Source: Desulfobacterales bacterium
GTDB taxonomy: Bacteria; Desulfobacterota; Desulfobacteria; Desulfobacterales; JAUWMJ01
DNA length: 8,370 bases
Direction: 5' to 3'
Assembly: GCA_030613225.1 (NCBI GenBank)
Contig: JAUWMJ010000106.1
Coordinates: 1-8,370 of the forward strand
The notes under the pieces were generated by a model. The model made no database searches and was not told where the DNA came from. It worked only from the letters and a program-made list of their open reading frames with translations. The position numbers and the translations under genes were made by a program. Positions 1 to 5,092 of this stretch are shown here, piece after piece. Within the stretch, counting starts at the first letter, position 1. Each line of letters starts with the position of its first letter.

Positions 1-1
1 C

Positions 2-289
2 ATCGGCATGAATATCTTCCAGACAGCGATTATTCTTTTTTATGTTTCTACTGCATACAAAAAAGGAGGCGCTACCCTGCCTATTATAGAGCATGCCCAC
101 GGGCACGGCGAACATGTCAGCCATGCCATTGAGGCTTCTTCCTACATTAACCCTCTGCCTCACGTGCTCATGCTTACAGCTATTGTGGTTATGGTTGCCA
201 CCCTCGGTGTGGCACTGGCTATAGTTATAAAAATATACAGAAGATATAATACTCTGGAAGAAGATGAAATTTTAAAGGCCATAAAATGA
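2..289 (+). CDS. NuoK/MnhC-like antiporter subunit, 3' part (5' end outside window)
   Basis: This is the C-terminal part of a small membrane subunit of the NuoK/MnhC (MrpC) family, part of the membrane arm of complex I-like enzymes or of multisubunit Na+/H+ antiporters. The frame is open to the left edge. An ATG lies at 8, but family members have three membrane helices and only two are visible (about residues 1-20 and 50-78 counted from that ATG), so the true start is upstream. The segment NPLPHVLMLTAIV before the last helix is typical of MnhC-type proteins. A His-rich loop (EHAHGHGEH) sits between the helices, which is unusual for the family. The stop codon overlaps the next gene's start (ATGA, 286-289), so the two are probably translationally coupled. 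MnhC is preferred over NuoK because of its pairing with an MnhD-like gene, but the two are hard to separate from a fragment. Confidence 0.8.
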   Translation: MGMNIFQTAIILFYVSTAYKKGGATLPIIEHAHGHGEHVSHAIEASSYINPLPHVLMLTAIVVMVATLGVALAIVIKIYRRYNTLEEDEILKAIK

Positions 290-1779
290 CAGATCAGTTT
301 CCTATTTTTATTATTATAATACCTTTGCTGTTTGCTGTAATTACACCCCTGCTTGGATGGTGGAGGGAAAACCTTTGCTACCCATGGGTGATTCTATCTC
401 TTGCCCTATGTATGCTTTGCTCAATTTTTGTATTGGGCAGAGTCATTGATACTGGAGTCGTCATACACTATTATCTGGGCAGCTGGGCTCCTCCGTGGGG
501 GATCGAGCTCGTAATTGACCATCTTAACGCCCTGATGCTGGTCATTATATCAACAACAGCTCTGCTTGTTGCCGTATATTCCAAAAGAAGTCTTGAACAA
601 GAGTTAGATGGCAGTATTGTCTATTTCTATACAATTTTTTTGCTTCAGGTAACAGGGTTTTTAGGAATTGTTATTACCGGCGATATGTTTAACCTTTACG
701 TATTCCTGGAAATTACAGCATTGACAGGCTATGCCTTGATAGCTGTGGGCGAAGATGGAGCTCCATTCGCCAGTTTCAGGTATATAATCATGGGAACCAT
801 CGGGGCTTGCTTTTATCTGCTGGGAGTAGGCTACCTCTATATTGCAACCGGCTCACTTAATATTGCCGATCTTTCCAGGCTTTTACCCGAGCTGTATGGC
901 TCAAAGGTCATCCTTGTCGCTTTTGCTTTTTTCTTTGTCGGGATAGCCATAAAGATGGCTCTTTTCCCGCTGCATGTCTGGCTGCCCGATGCATATACCA
1001 AGGCTCCATCCGCAGCAAGCGCTCTGATTGCTCCTTTGATGACCAAGATTGCTGTTTATATAATGTTAAGGATAATGTTTACTGTTTTTAAACCTTCCCT
1101 GTCTATAGATATGCTTCCGGTAACCGATATCATGATCTGGCTGGGGATTGCGGCGATTGTTGCAGGAACTGTTATGGCACTCGCCCAGACCGATTTCAAG
1201 CGAATGTTTTGCTATATTGTTGTGGCGGAAATCGGATATATGGTCGGCGGCACGGGCATTGCTAACTCAGTAGCTATTAAAGGAGTCATTCTTCATATTT
1301 TAAATGACGCCATTATGACACTTGGGATGTTTGTCGTAGCCGGTATTGTTTACTACCAGACGAAAGGCCATAACCTTACTGATTTTAAAGACCTTTTTAA
1401 GAAGATGCCATATACCATGGCCGCCTTTGTCGTTACAGCACTTTCAATAATCGGTGTTCCGCCGACCTGCGGGTTTTTCAGCAAATGGTATCTCATCCAG
1501 GGCGCAATTATTGCCGATTGCTGGGCCTTTGTTGCTGCGCTTCTTTTATCGAGTCTGATTAATATTATTTTATTTTTCAGGATTTTCGAGATAGGGTATG
1601 GCTTCTCCGAGACTTACGGGCACGGACACGGGCACGGGCATGAAAAAGTATTAATCAGCGAAGCTCCTATGAGCATGCTGATCCCCACAATAATTACAGC
1701 TCTTGGTATTATGCTTATCGGGATTTACAACCAGCCGATTTTAAATAATATAATCCAGTTTGCCGTTCCAAAGTTATGA
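286..1779 (+). CDS. NuoN/MnhD-like proton-translocating antiporter subunit
   Basis: Complete 497-residue polytopic membrane protein of the proton_antipo_M family (MnhD/MrpD, NuoM, NuoN, HyfB relatives). It is expected to carry out H+ or Na+/H+ translocation in a membrane complex. The diagnostic ion-channel residues are present: Glu142 in NLYVFLEITALTGYA (the TM5 glutamate), Lys223 in IAIKMALFPLHVWLPDAY (the TM7 lysine), His230, and Lys254 in PLMTKIAVY (TM8). There are about 14 hydrophobic stretches along the protein, which is the normal size for the family. A loop near the C-terminus carries an HGHGHGH run at residues 446-452. The ATG start at 286 overlaps the upstream stop codon. The gene ends cleanly at 1779, and homology to an unrelated opposite-strand gene begins at the very next bases, so this looks like the end of the operon or its break point. 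The exact subfamily (MnhD or NuoN) is not settled. Confidence 0.88.
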   Translation: MTDQFPIFIIIIPLLFAVITPLLGWWRENLCYPWVILSLALCMLCSIFVLGRVIDTGVVIHYYLGSWAPPWGIELVIDHLNALMLVIISTTALLVAVYSKRSLEQELDGSIVYFYTIFLLQVTGFLGIVITGDMFNLYVFLEITALTGYALIAVGEDGAPFASFRYIIMGTIGACFYLLGVGYLYIATGSLNIADLSRLLPELYGSKVILVAFAFFFVGIAIKMALFPLHVWLPDAYTKAPSAASALIAPLMTKIAVYIMLRIMFTVFKPSLSIDMLPVTDIMIWLGIAAIVAGTVMALAQTDFKRMFCYIVVAEIGYMVGGTGIANSVAIKGVILHILNDAIMTLGMFVVAGIVYYQTKGHNLTDFKDLFKKMPYTMAAFVVTALSIIGVPPTCGFFSKWYLIQGAIIADCWAFVAALLLSSLINIILFFRIFEIGYGFSETYGHGHGHGHEKVLISEAPMSMLIPTIITALGIMLIGIYNQPILNNIIQFAVPKL

Positions 1780-2040
1780 GTGTAATACACCTTCGGGGAT
1801 GTAATATCGATCACCTCTAGAATAAGTTTGCTGTTTACCATCTATCGTCAAATCTATCTTTCCCTCCATTACGATACAGATCTGAGCAGCATGAGAATGT
1901 TCAGGTAAATCAACATCCTTTTCAAATTCCATGAATATTATCTGATGGGTATCGGATTGAGATAGATAGGCTTTTATTCCCTCTTAAGGGATATCAGACT
2001 CAGGAAGATTTCTAATAGGGTCTGGAAATATTTGTGACAT
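1774..2040 (-). pseudogene. Cupin-domain protein, broken (internal stop, 3' truncated)
   Basis: Read on the minus strand from an ATG at 2040, this encodes a small single-domain cupin. The metal-binding cupin motif is visible in PEHSHAAQICIVMEGKIDL, and the second motif region begins in RGDRYYIPEGVLHS. Two lesions break it. Codon 19 is TAA (1984-1986), where a Leu codon would fit the context DIP-x-EGIKAY, so a single TTA-to-TAA change is enough to explain it. The reading frame then stops at 1774, right after the EGVLHS motif, where cupins of this type normally continue for about 20 more residues. That end lies inside the last codons of the + strand antiporter gene, so the 3' end was lost at the junction with that operon. 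A ribosome-binding-like AAGGTG (2046-2051) precedes the ATG. No function is inferred beyond a small cupin. Confidence 0.75.
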
Positions 2041-2112
2041 AAAAACACCTTTCTCAACTGCTGCTTTTACCCTGGCCTGGCTTTGCGTATCCTTGTACCA
2101 GTCTCCAATAAT
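2041..2112 (-). pseudogene. Possible HsdR C-terminal scrap, in frame with the cupin remnant
   Basis: The 24 codons directly upstream of the cupin ATG, in the same frame and preceded by TGA (2113-2115), read as IIGDWYKDTQSQARVKAAVE plus four residues. As I remember them, the C-terminal regions of many type I restriction HsdR subunits contain a closely similar W-[YFI]-KD-x-QSQARVK-x-x-[IV]E segment shortly before the end. If this is right, the scrap is the tail of an R subunit whose remainder has been deleted, joined to the 5' side of the cupin gene. It is too short to prove and could be chance, but the string is specific. It would be the only trace of hsdR in the window, and it lies far from the hsdM/hsdS genes at 5093-8370. 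Confidence 0.4.
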
Positions 2113-2137
2113 TCACGCTTTATAAAAAGTAAAAATT

Positions 2138-2200
2138 GATGAACTCGTAAAAAGTCAAAAAATGTATTTTTTGTCATTCCGGCGAAAGCCGGAATCCAGT
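2138..2200. repeat. Dispersed palindromic (REP/MITE-like) repeat
   Basis: An 8-bp perfect inverted repeat, ATTCCGGC at 2176-2183 and GCCGGAAT at 2188-2195, encloses a GAAA tetraloop. It is preceded by GATGAACTCGTAAAAAGTC (2138-2156). The combination of a 'gaactcg-aaaaagtc' lead and a 'gtcattcc...ggaatccag' hairpin is a repeat I recall as widely scattered through Desulfobacterota and Nitrospirota genomes. When read through on the minus strand it gives the tell-tale peptide LDSGFRRND, seen here at the tail of the truncated DUF5131 copy. It sits at the point where that gene's homology ends. No target-site duplication could be recognised. Whether it acts as a terminator is unknown: the stem is GC-rich, but no T-run directly follows on the minus strand. 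Confidence 0.7.
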
Positions 2201-2358
2201 ATTTTAAAGCCGTTACGATAATTTGTTTGTCCCATAGCTTTTAATCTTTTAGCCATTCTTTCGGCATAGCAGTTTTTACATCCCGGGCTTATTTTAGAAC
2301 AGCCCGTAATTGGATTCCACGTGGACTCTGTCCATTCAACAGATGAGTTTTTTGACAT
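2155..2358 (-). pseudogene. Truncated second copy of the DUF5131 (Gp37/Gp68) gene
   Basis: The first 52 residues match the intact DUF5131 protein encoded at 3394-4107 with only a few changes, and keep the Cx6CxxC cluster (Cys20, Cys27, Cys30) in [20 protein letters not shown]. After NYRNGFK the homology stops abruptly. The frame runs on for 15 residues (LDSGFRRND and following) that are simply the translated palindromic repeat, ending at 2155. The intact protein has 237 residues, so about 185 are missing and the fragment should be non-functional. The ATG at 2358 matches the start of the intact copy. It is called a pseudogene because of this truncation; it probably arose by duplication rather than by decay of a separate gene. 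Confidence 0.85.
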
Positions 2359-2364
2359 TATTAC
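2201..2364 (-). repeat. Direct repeat, copy A (5' end of DUF5131)
   Basis: These 164 bases align without gaps to 3950-4113, in the same orientation. By eye I count 10 mismatches, about 94% identity. The repeat covers the first 52 codons of the DUF5131 gene plus a few bases upstream of its ATG (GTAATAATG in both copies). The flanks differ completely on both sides: a palindromic repeat on one, an unidentified fragment on the other. The two copies are about 1.75 kb apart and enclose the MNT-HEPN genes and the 3' part of the intact DUF5131 gene. Confidence 0.9.
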
Positions 2365-2449
2365 TGTCTTTAAATTCCTCTTTGAGGTTCAGCAATTCTG
2401 TAAAATGTTTTCTTGTTGGATTGTCCAGTATATCCCGCCATTTCTTCTC
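2354..2449 (-). other. Unidentified protein-like fragment upstream of the truncated DUF5131 copy
   Basis: Between the HEPN stop and the truncated DUF5131 start, an open minus-strand frame without a Met start (bounded by TAG at 2450-2452) reads EKKWRDILDNPTRKHFTELL, then [12 protein letters not shown], running into the DUF5131 start region in another frame. The composition is that of a helical protein tail rather than random sequence. By position it could be the end of a gene that once preceded DUF5131, for example a partner protein, but I do not recognise it. An alternative 23-codon frame starts at an ATG in the same segment behind AGGAG. That one has no recognisable content and is not favoured. 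Confidence 0.25.
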
Positions 2450-2459
2450 CTAATGAGGC

Positions 2460-2846
2460 TTACAGTAATGCTCTGATTGTTCTGATAAAGTCCTTCATTT
2501 CATCGAAGGACTTTTTGACATCCTCCTCGTCAAACTCTGCAAAATCATCATAATCTCCTGTAGACCTATTGTTGTATGCATTGTGCAGTATCCTGCCATA
2601 TTTTCGGTCAATCTCACCGGTGGAAATGAATTCCTTGTTGAACCAACCAATCAGTTGTTGGTGTTTTGAGGTAGAAAAGTCATATCTTAAGGAAAGCGCT
2701 GATATTATATAGAACATGCCATAGTATATTCTATTAACTGCCAGCAGAAACTTTTTGTTCTTGATCAAAAACGAGACTTCTTCAATAGTATCCGTTCCTC
2801 TTGCAATTCTATGTTAAATTAGCGAATTTTTCTCATTATCTTTCAT
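2460..2846 (-). pseudogene. HEPN-domain protein (toxin-type partner), interrupted by stop at codon 11
   Basis: The natural start is the ATG at 2846, which overlaps the MNT gene's stop as ATGA. In that frame the protein begins MKDNEKNSLI, then meets TAA (2814-2816, codon 11), then continues HRIARGTDTIEEVSFLIKNK into AVNRIYYGMFY, the hallmark first part of the COG1895/UPF0332-type HEPN family. It ends at 2460 for a total of 128 codons, the usual size. The sequence around the stop fits a single CAA-to-TAA change. The remainder (2460-2768) could only be made from a poor TTG start without an evident ribosome-binding site, and would lack the first helix. The conserved late motif is RSTGDYDDF, the R-x-x-x-DY type of this subfamily, not the RX4-6H motif of RNase HEPN toxins, so even an intact protein might not be a typical RNase. 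The partner gene is the adjacent MNT antitoxin. Confidence 0.8.
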
Positions 2847-3163
2847 GCCGCCACCCCCTCTTGCAGAGCATGTTGGACAAAAGGTTGTTTTCCCTTCAAA
2901 CTTTTCAGCTCCAGTTCGGAAAAAACTTTTACATCTGTCAAGATGTTATACTTGAGATCGGAAACATAAACTTCATCTACAATTTCCCTTCGCTGCTGCC
3001 AGGAAATGGGACGACTGACTATGATAAGTATATCGTAGTCCGAAAATTCAACTGCCTGGCCTGTGGCCTGAGAACCAAACAGTATTACCTTCGAGATAAA
3101 GTCAAATTTCCTTTGCAATCTCTCCTTTAACTCTTTCATGATCGCGACATTTTTCTGGTTCAT
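2843..3163 (-). CDS. MNT-family nucleotidyltransferase (antitoxin of an MNT-HEPN pair)
   Basis: This 106-residue protein is a minimal nucleotidyltransferase. The signature is complete: GS (30-31), ten residues, then DYD (42-44) in GSQATGQAVEFSDYDILI, with a third acidic residue at Asp76 in YNILTDVKVFS. In characterised MNT-HEPN systems the MNT protein acts as the antitoxin, in some cases by transferring AMP to the HEPN toxin. That role is inferred here from family and neighbourhood. The ATG at 3163 has a well-placed AAGGA (3170-3174, six bases upstream). The gene overlaps the downstream HEPN gene by 4 bp, so the two were translated together. Because the HEPN gene now has a stop at codon 11, this antitoxin may be an orphan. 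Confidence 0.85.
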   Translation of the reverse strand: MNQKNVAIMKELKERLQRKFDFISKVILFGSQATGQAVEFSDYDILIIVSRPISWQQRREIVDEVYVSDLKYNILTDVKVFSELELKSLKGKQPFVQHALQEGVAA

Positions 3164-3212
3164 AATCGTTCCTTACCCCCTCTGAAAACTCATCTCCATT
3201 CCCCAACGGCAT

Positions 3213-3234
3213 TTGACTTATTCAATTTAGTCAA
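3213..3234 (-). promoter_or_regulatory. Inverted repeat upstream of the MNT gene (possible operator)
   Basis: TTGACT (3213-3218) and AGTCAA (3229-3234) form a 6-bp inverted repeat with a 10-base AT-rich spacer, 50-70 bp upstream of the MNT start codon in the otherwise featureless 3164-3393 gap. The placement suits an autoregulatory site of a toxin-antitoxin operon. The arm is short and no convincing -10 box was found, so the call is tentative. The rest of that gap shows no gene. Confidence 0.2.
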
Positions 3235-3393
3235 CTACCTTGCCAAAGGTCTCTTCTAAACCAATAGTTAATATTTAAGATGTGACCCTGTTCTGTTTAC
3301 TGTTCTGTTCCGAAATTAATAATTTACAATCCAAGCTGCGACACCAATCTTTTTACTTAATCAGCGTTTGCATTTTTCCTTGTTTGCGTACGG

Positions 3394-4107
3394 TCACGAA
3401 TAAACAGGCATTTCATCCCATGTTTTATTTAATAGAGTCCGGCCGTTTTTTTTCTTACGCACACCGCCCCATTGTTTAAAAAAGAACGGAACATTGTATT
3501 TTATGCATTGTTTTTTTATTTCAAGTACCCATTCTTCCTTCATTGGTCTTGCTCCGGGACCGGATTCTCCGCCAACAATAACCCAATCTATTCCTTTAAG
3601 ATTAACTTTTCCAACATTCCCGATTAATGGCTCAAATGATAAAAATTTTACGTTTGCTTTTGCTTTTCGTAAATCGTCTATTCTAAATTTATAATCTGCA
3701 TCTTCAACAGTTACTCCCATCCAGATATGTTTTGCCCATGGGATTTCTGAATTCAGCTCAAGCATTCTTTCGGATCGTTTGGTTAATATTTGGTATAAGT
3801 GCCAGTCTGCTCTATTCATTACATCAAACAATTGAAGGATAAATGCTTTCCGAACTAATTCGTGGAAAATGTCACTCATGGAATTCACGAAGATGGTTTG
3901 AGGTTTTTTCCATTTCAATGGCAGTTCGGTTGCATGTGGGTGAGTAGTTATTTTAAAGCCGTTACGATAATTTGGTTGACCCATAGCTTTTAATCTTTTA
4001 GCCATTCTTTCGGCATAGCAGTTTTTACATCCCGGACTTATTTTAGAACAGCCCGTAATGGTGTTCCACGTGGATTCAGTCCATTCAATAGATGACTTTT
4101 TTGACAT
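3394..4107 (-). CDS. DUF5131 (phage Gp37/Gp68 family) three-Cys-motif protein
   Basis: Complete 237-residue protein of the PF07505 family, found in phages, mobile elements and defence islands. Its biochemical function is not established. It has the characteristic N-terminal cysteine cluster Cx6CxxC (Cys20, Cys27, Cys30) in [17 protein letters not shown], which recalls but does not match the Cx3CxxC of radical SAM enzymes. Other conserved stretches are SMSDIFHE, YQILTKRSERM, FLSFEPLIG, GGESGPGARPM and FFKQWGG. The ATG at 4107 is preferred over one at 4137, because the extra ten residues belong to an upstream gene remnant and because the truncated duplicate starts at the same Met. Family members often sit beside a three-Cys-motif partner gene (TcmP); only a broken N-terminal piece of one remains here, immediately upstream. 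The protein itself looks intact, though without its partner its activity is doubtful. Confidence 0.85.
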   Translation of the reverse strand: MSKKSSIEWTESTWNTITGCSKISPGCKNCYAERMAKRLKAMGQPNYRNGFKITTHPHATELPLKWKKPQTIFVNSMSDIFHELVRKAFILQLFDVMNRADWHLYQILTKRSERMLELNSEIPWAKHIWMGVTVEDADYKFRIDDLRKAKANVKFLSFEPLIGNVGKVNLKGIDWVIVGGESGPGARPMKEEWVLEIKKQCIKYNVPFFFKQWGGVRKKKNGRTLLNKTWDEMPVYS

Positions 4108-4113
4108 TATTAC
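3950..4113 (-). repeat. Direct repeat, copy B (5' end of intact DUF5131)
   Basis: This is the counterpart of the 164-base repeat at 2201-2364, in the same orientation, ungapped, with about 10 mismatches counted by eye. Here the repeat is part of the intact DUF5131 gene and continues downstream into the remainder of that gene. Upstream it abuts the TcmP remnant. Recombination between the two copies would remove about 1.75 kb, including the MNT-HEPN pair, and leave one hybrid, truncated DUF5131 start. Confidence 0.9.
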
Positions 4114-4266
4114 CGGTAAAGGCATCAATATAAGCAAACCGAAAGTCTTGCTTATTCATAATGGTAGCATAAGCTTTCAGGTATTTTTCTACCCGTTTGA
4201 GTTTTTCTTCGTCCAGCTACCTCCGAATCCATGCGTTTCTGTTATCTGGGTCTTTTCCTTTTCTTT
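4106..4266 (-). pseudogene. Frameshifted N-terminal remnant of a three-Cys-motif partner protein (TcmP-like)
   Basis: Directly upstream of DUF5131, the minus strand holds a broken piece of the TcmP N-terminus. One frame gives TQITETHGFGGSW. After a missing base around 4211-4212, the next frame gives DEEKLKRVEKYLKAYATIMN followed by KQDFRFAYIDAFTG, the start of the Rossmann/methyltransferase-like core that begins Y-I-D-A-F-x-G in the family. Sequence homologous to TcmP ends there and joins the DUF5131 leader (GTAATAATG). TcmP proteins are named for their association with three-Cys-motif proteins such as DUF5131, so the location agrees with the identification. There is no start codon in a good context, about 85% of the usual length is missing, and the piece is frameshifted, so it is dead. 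Confidence 0.65.
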
Positions 4267-4439
4267 TTAGGCTTTACCCTTTTATTCACAATTAATTCCC
4301 TTCCACGATTTTGATCTTGGAGCGTATAGAGGCGTATTAAACTTTTACGGTGTGAAGGAAAAATAAGTTGATAAATTTAATATATCCCCTTTTGCCACCT
4401 TTTTCAATGTATCTGCGTAAACAGATGTCAGCTAATACG

Positions 4440-4727
4440 CTAATCAAGTCGTGACACCGATTCCTGCTCCACCTCTCTTCTAAGCTCACTCTCAGTGACT
4501 TTCTTTCAGAAATTACTGTCCTTGCCTTTGCATTGAACGCCGACATAGTGACCACCCGAACCGCCTCGTCTTCCCCAAATGTCAACACCATTTTGCTGTT
4601 GCCCATGACGCCCATTTAAACAAGTGCTTGGATCGTTGAGAATACGCTCGAAAAGCACCCTGCAATGGCGTTCAAAATCCTGCCAATTTTTGGGAGGTGG
4701 TATGGATACTGATGAATAATCTGCCAT
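4440..4727 (-). pseudogene. N-terminal remnant of a restriction-endonuclease-fold defence protein
   Basis: From the ATG at 4727 the frame reads PPPKNWQDFERHCRVLFERI, then GRHGQQQNGVDIWGR, GGHYVGVQCKGKDSNF, then TGA (4506-4508), then KKVTESELRREVEQ before homology fades and the frame ends at 4440. This layout (W-x-x-FE, then NGRxGQxQxGVDIxGR, then VGxQCKGKD) matches a restriction-endonuclease-like domain common at the N-terminus of large NTPase-bearing or three-component defence proteins. The D of GVDI and the Q-x-K of VQCKGK correspond to the D...(E/Q)xK active site. The stop probably replaces a Gly codon (GGA to TGA), and the rest of the gene is absent. A longer overlapping frame at 4337-4615 is a shadow. 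No functional protein is expected. Confidence 0.65.
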
Positions 4728-4730
4728 TTT

Positions 4731-4811
4731 TCAATCCAAAGGGTATTTAGCCGGCTCCCGATAAGTTATACTATCAAGATTAATTCGAGTTCCTATTTTC
4801 ACTTCGCCCAT
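4731..4811 (-). other. Short 26-codon reading frame, unknown
   Basis: ATG at 4811 to TGA at 4731 encodes MGEVKIGTRINLDSITYREP followed by six residues. It lies exactly between the DprA-like remnant (partly overlapping it in another frame) and the endonuclease-like remnant, with 3 bases to the next ATG. The sequence is protein-like and the spacing is operon-like, so it may be a small gene or the start of a deleted one. No family was recognised. Confidence 0.2.
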
Positions 4812-5073
4812 TATAAAATTTGTCAAGTTGCAAAAACTTTCCCCACTCAGAAACATTTTCCGGTCTTGTTGGTTGTGCTCCCAAGTCTATGATGTTCTAG
4901 TTATAATCACTGTCAAATGTATAAATCGGTTTTTGCCAGGAGAGGATTTCCTTGCAAAACGATTCTGTCTTACTGGCAGGGCTGGCATGGGCTACGAAAA
5001 CGGCAGCAGACAACGCCGCAACAAAGAGATTGCGGTAATGGGATGTCTTAAATGTCAATATTTCACATAACAT
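4780..5073 (-). pseudogene. DprA/Smf-like Rossmann-fold protein remnant
   Basis: From an ATG at 5073 (probably not the original start) the frame reads HYRNLFVAALSAAVFVAHAS, PASKTESFCKEILSW, QKPIYTFDSDYN, then TAG (4897-4899), then NIIDLGAQPTRPENVSEWGK to a stop at 4780. The order RN-x-x-x-AAL-x-x-A-V-x-V-A-H-A, then a Lys-Thr-Glu-rich helix, then 'KP-(I/L)-YTF' resembles the C-terminal half of the DprA/Smf nucleotide-binding fold (compare RNRIIAGLS...A...V). The N-terminal half with its GxR and GxGx(D) nucleotide-binding elements is missing, and an in-frame stop breaks what remains. It begins about 20 bp downstream of the RadC-type end of the hsdS fusion, so the missing part may have been lost in the same rearrangement. 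The family call is moderate, since only about 60 residues carry the match. Confidence 0.5.
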
Positions 5074-5092
5074 CCAAAGGTTTCGCTCTATG

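Noticed and set aside
2801..3130. 109-codon plus-strand frame
   Set aside because: It is the antisense shadow of the MNT gene, whose nucleotidyltransferase motif is clear on the other strand.
3270..3310. 'aagatgtgaccctgttctg' string reminiscent of sequence found near small transposase genes in related bacteria
   Set aside because: No transposase fragment, terminal repeat or second copy is visible in the window, so the resemblance cannot be supported.
4242..4289. Very basic 15-codon frame starting GTG (VNKRVKPKKKRKRPR)
   Set aside because: It is short, starts with GTG, and overlaps the TcmP remnant region; probably an A-rich stretch read by chance.
4400..4425. Small hairpin ATCTG-TTTACG-CAGAT
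   Set aside because: The stem is only 5 bp, with no T-run and no gene end that needs a terminator.
4337..4615. 92-codon minus-strand frame
   Set aside because: It overlaps the endonuclease-like remnant in another frame; the remnant frame carries recognisable motifs and this one does not.
4828..5070. 80-codon plus-strand frame
   Set aside because: It is antisense to the DprA-like remnant, has no ribosome-binding site and no recognisable motif.
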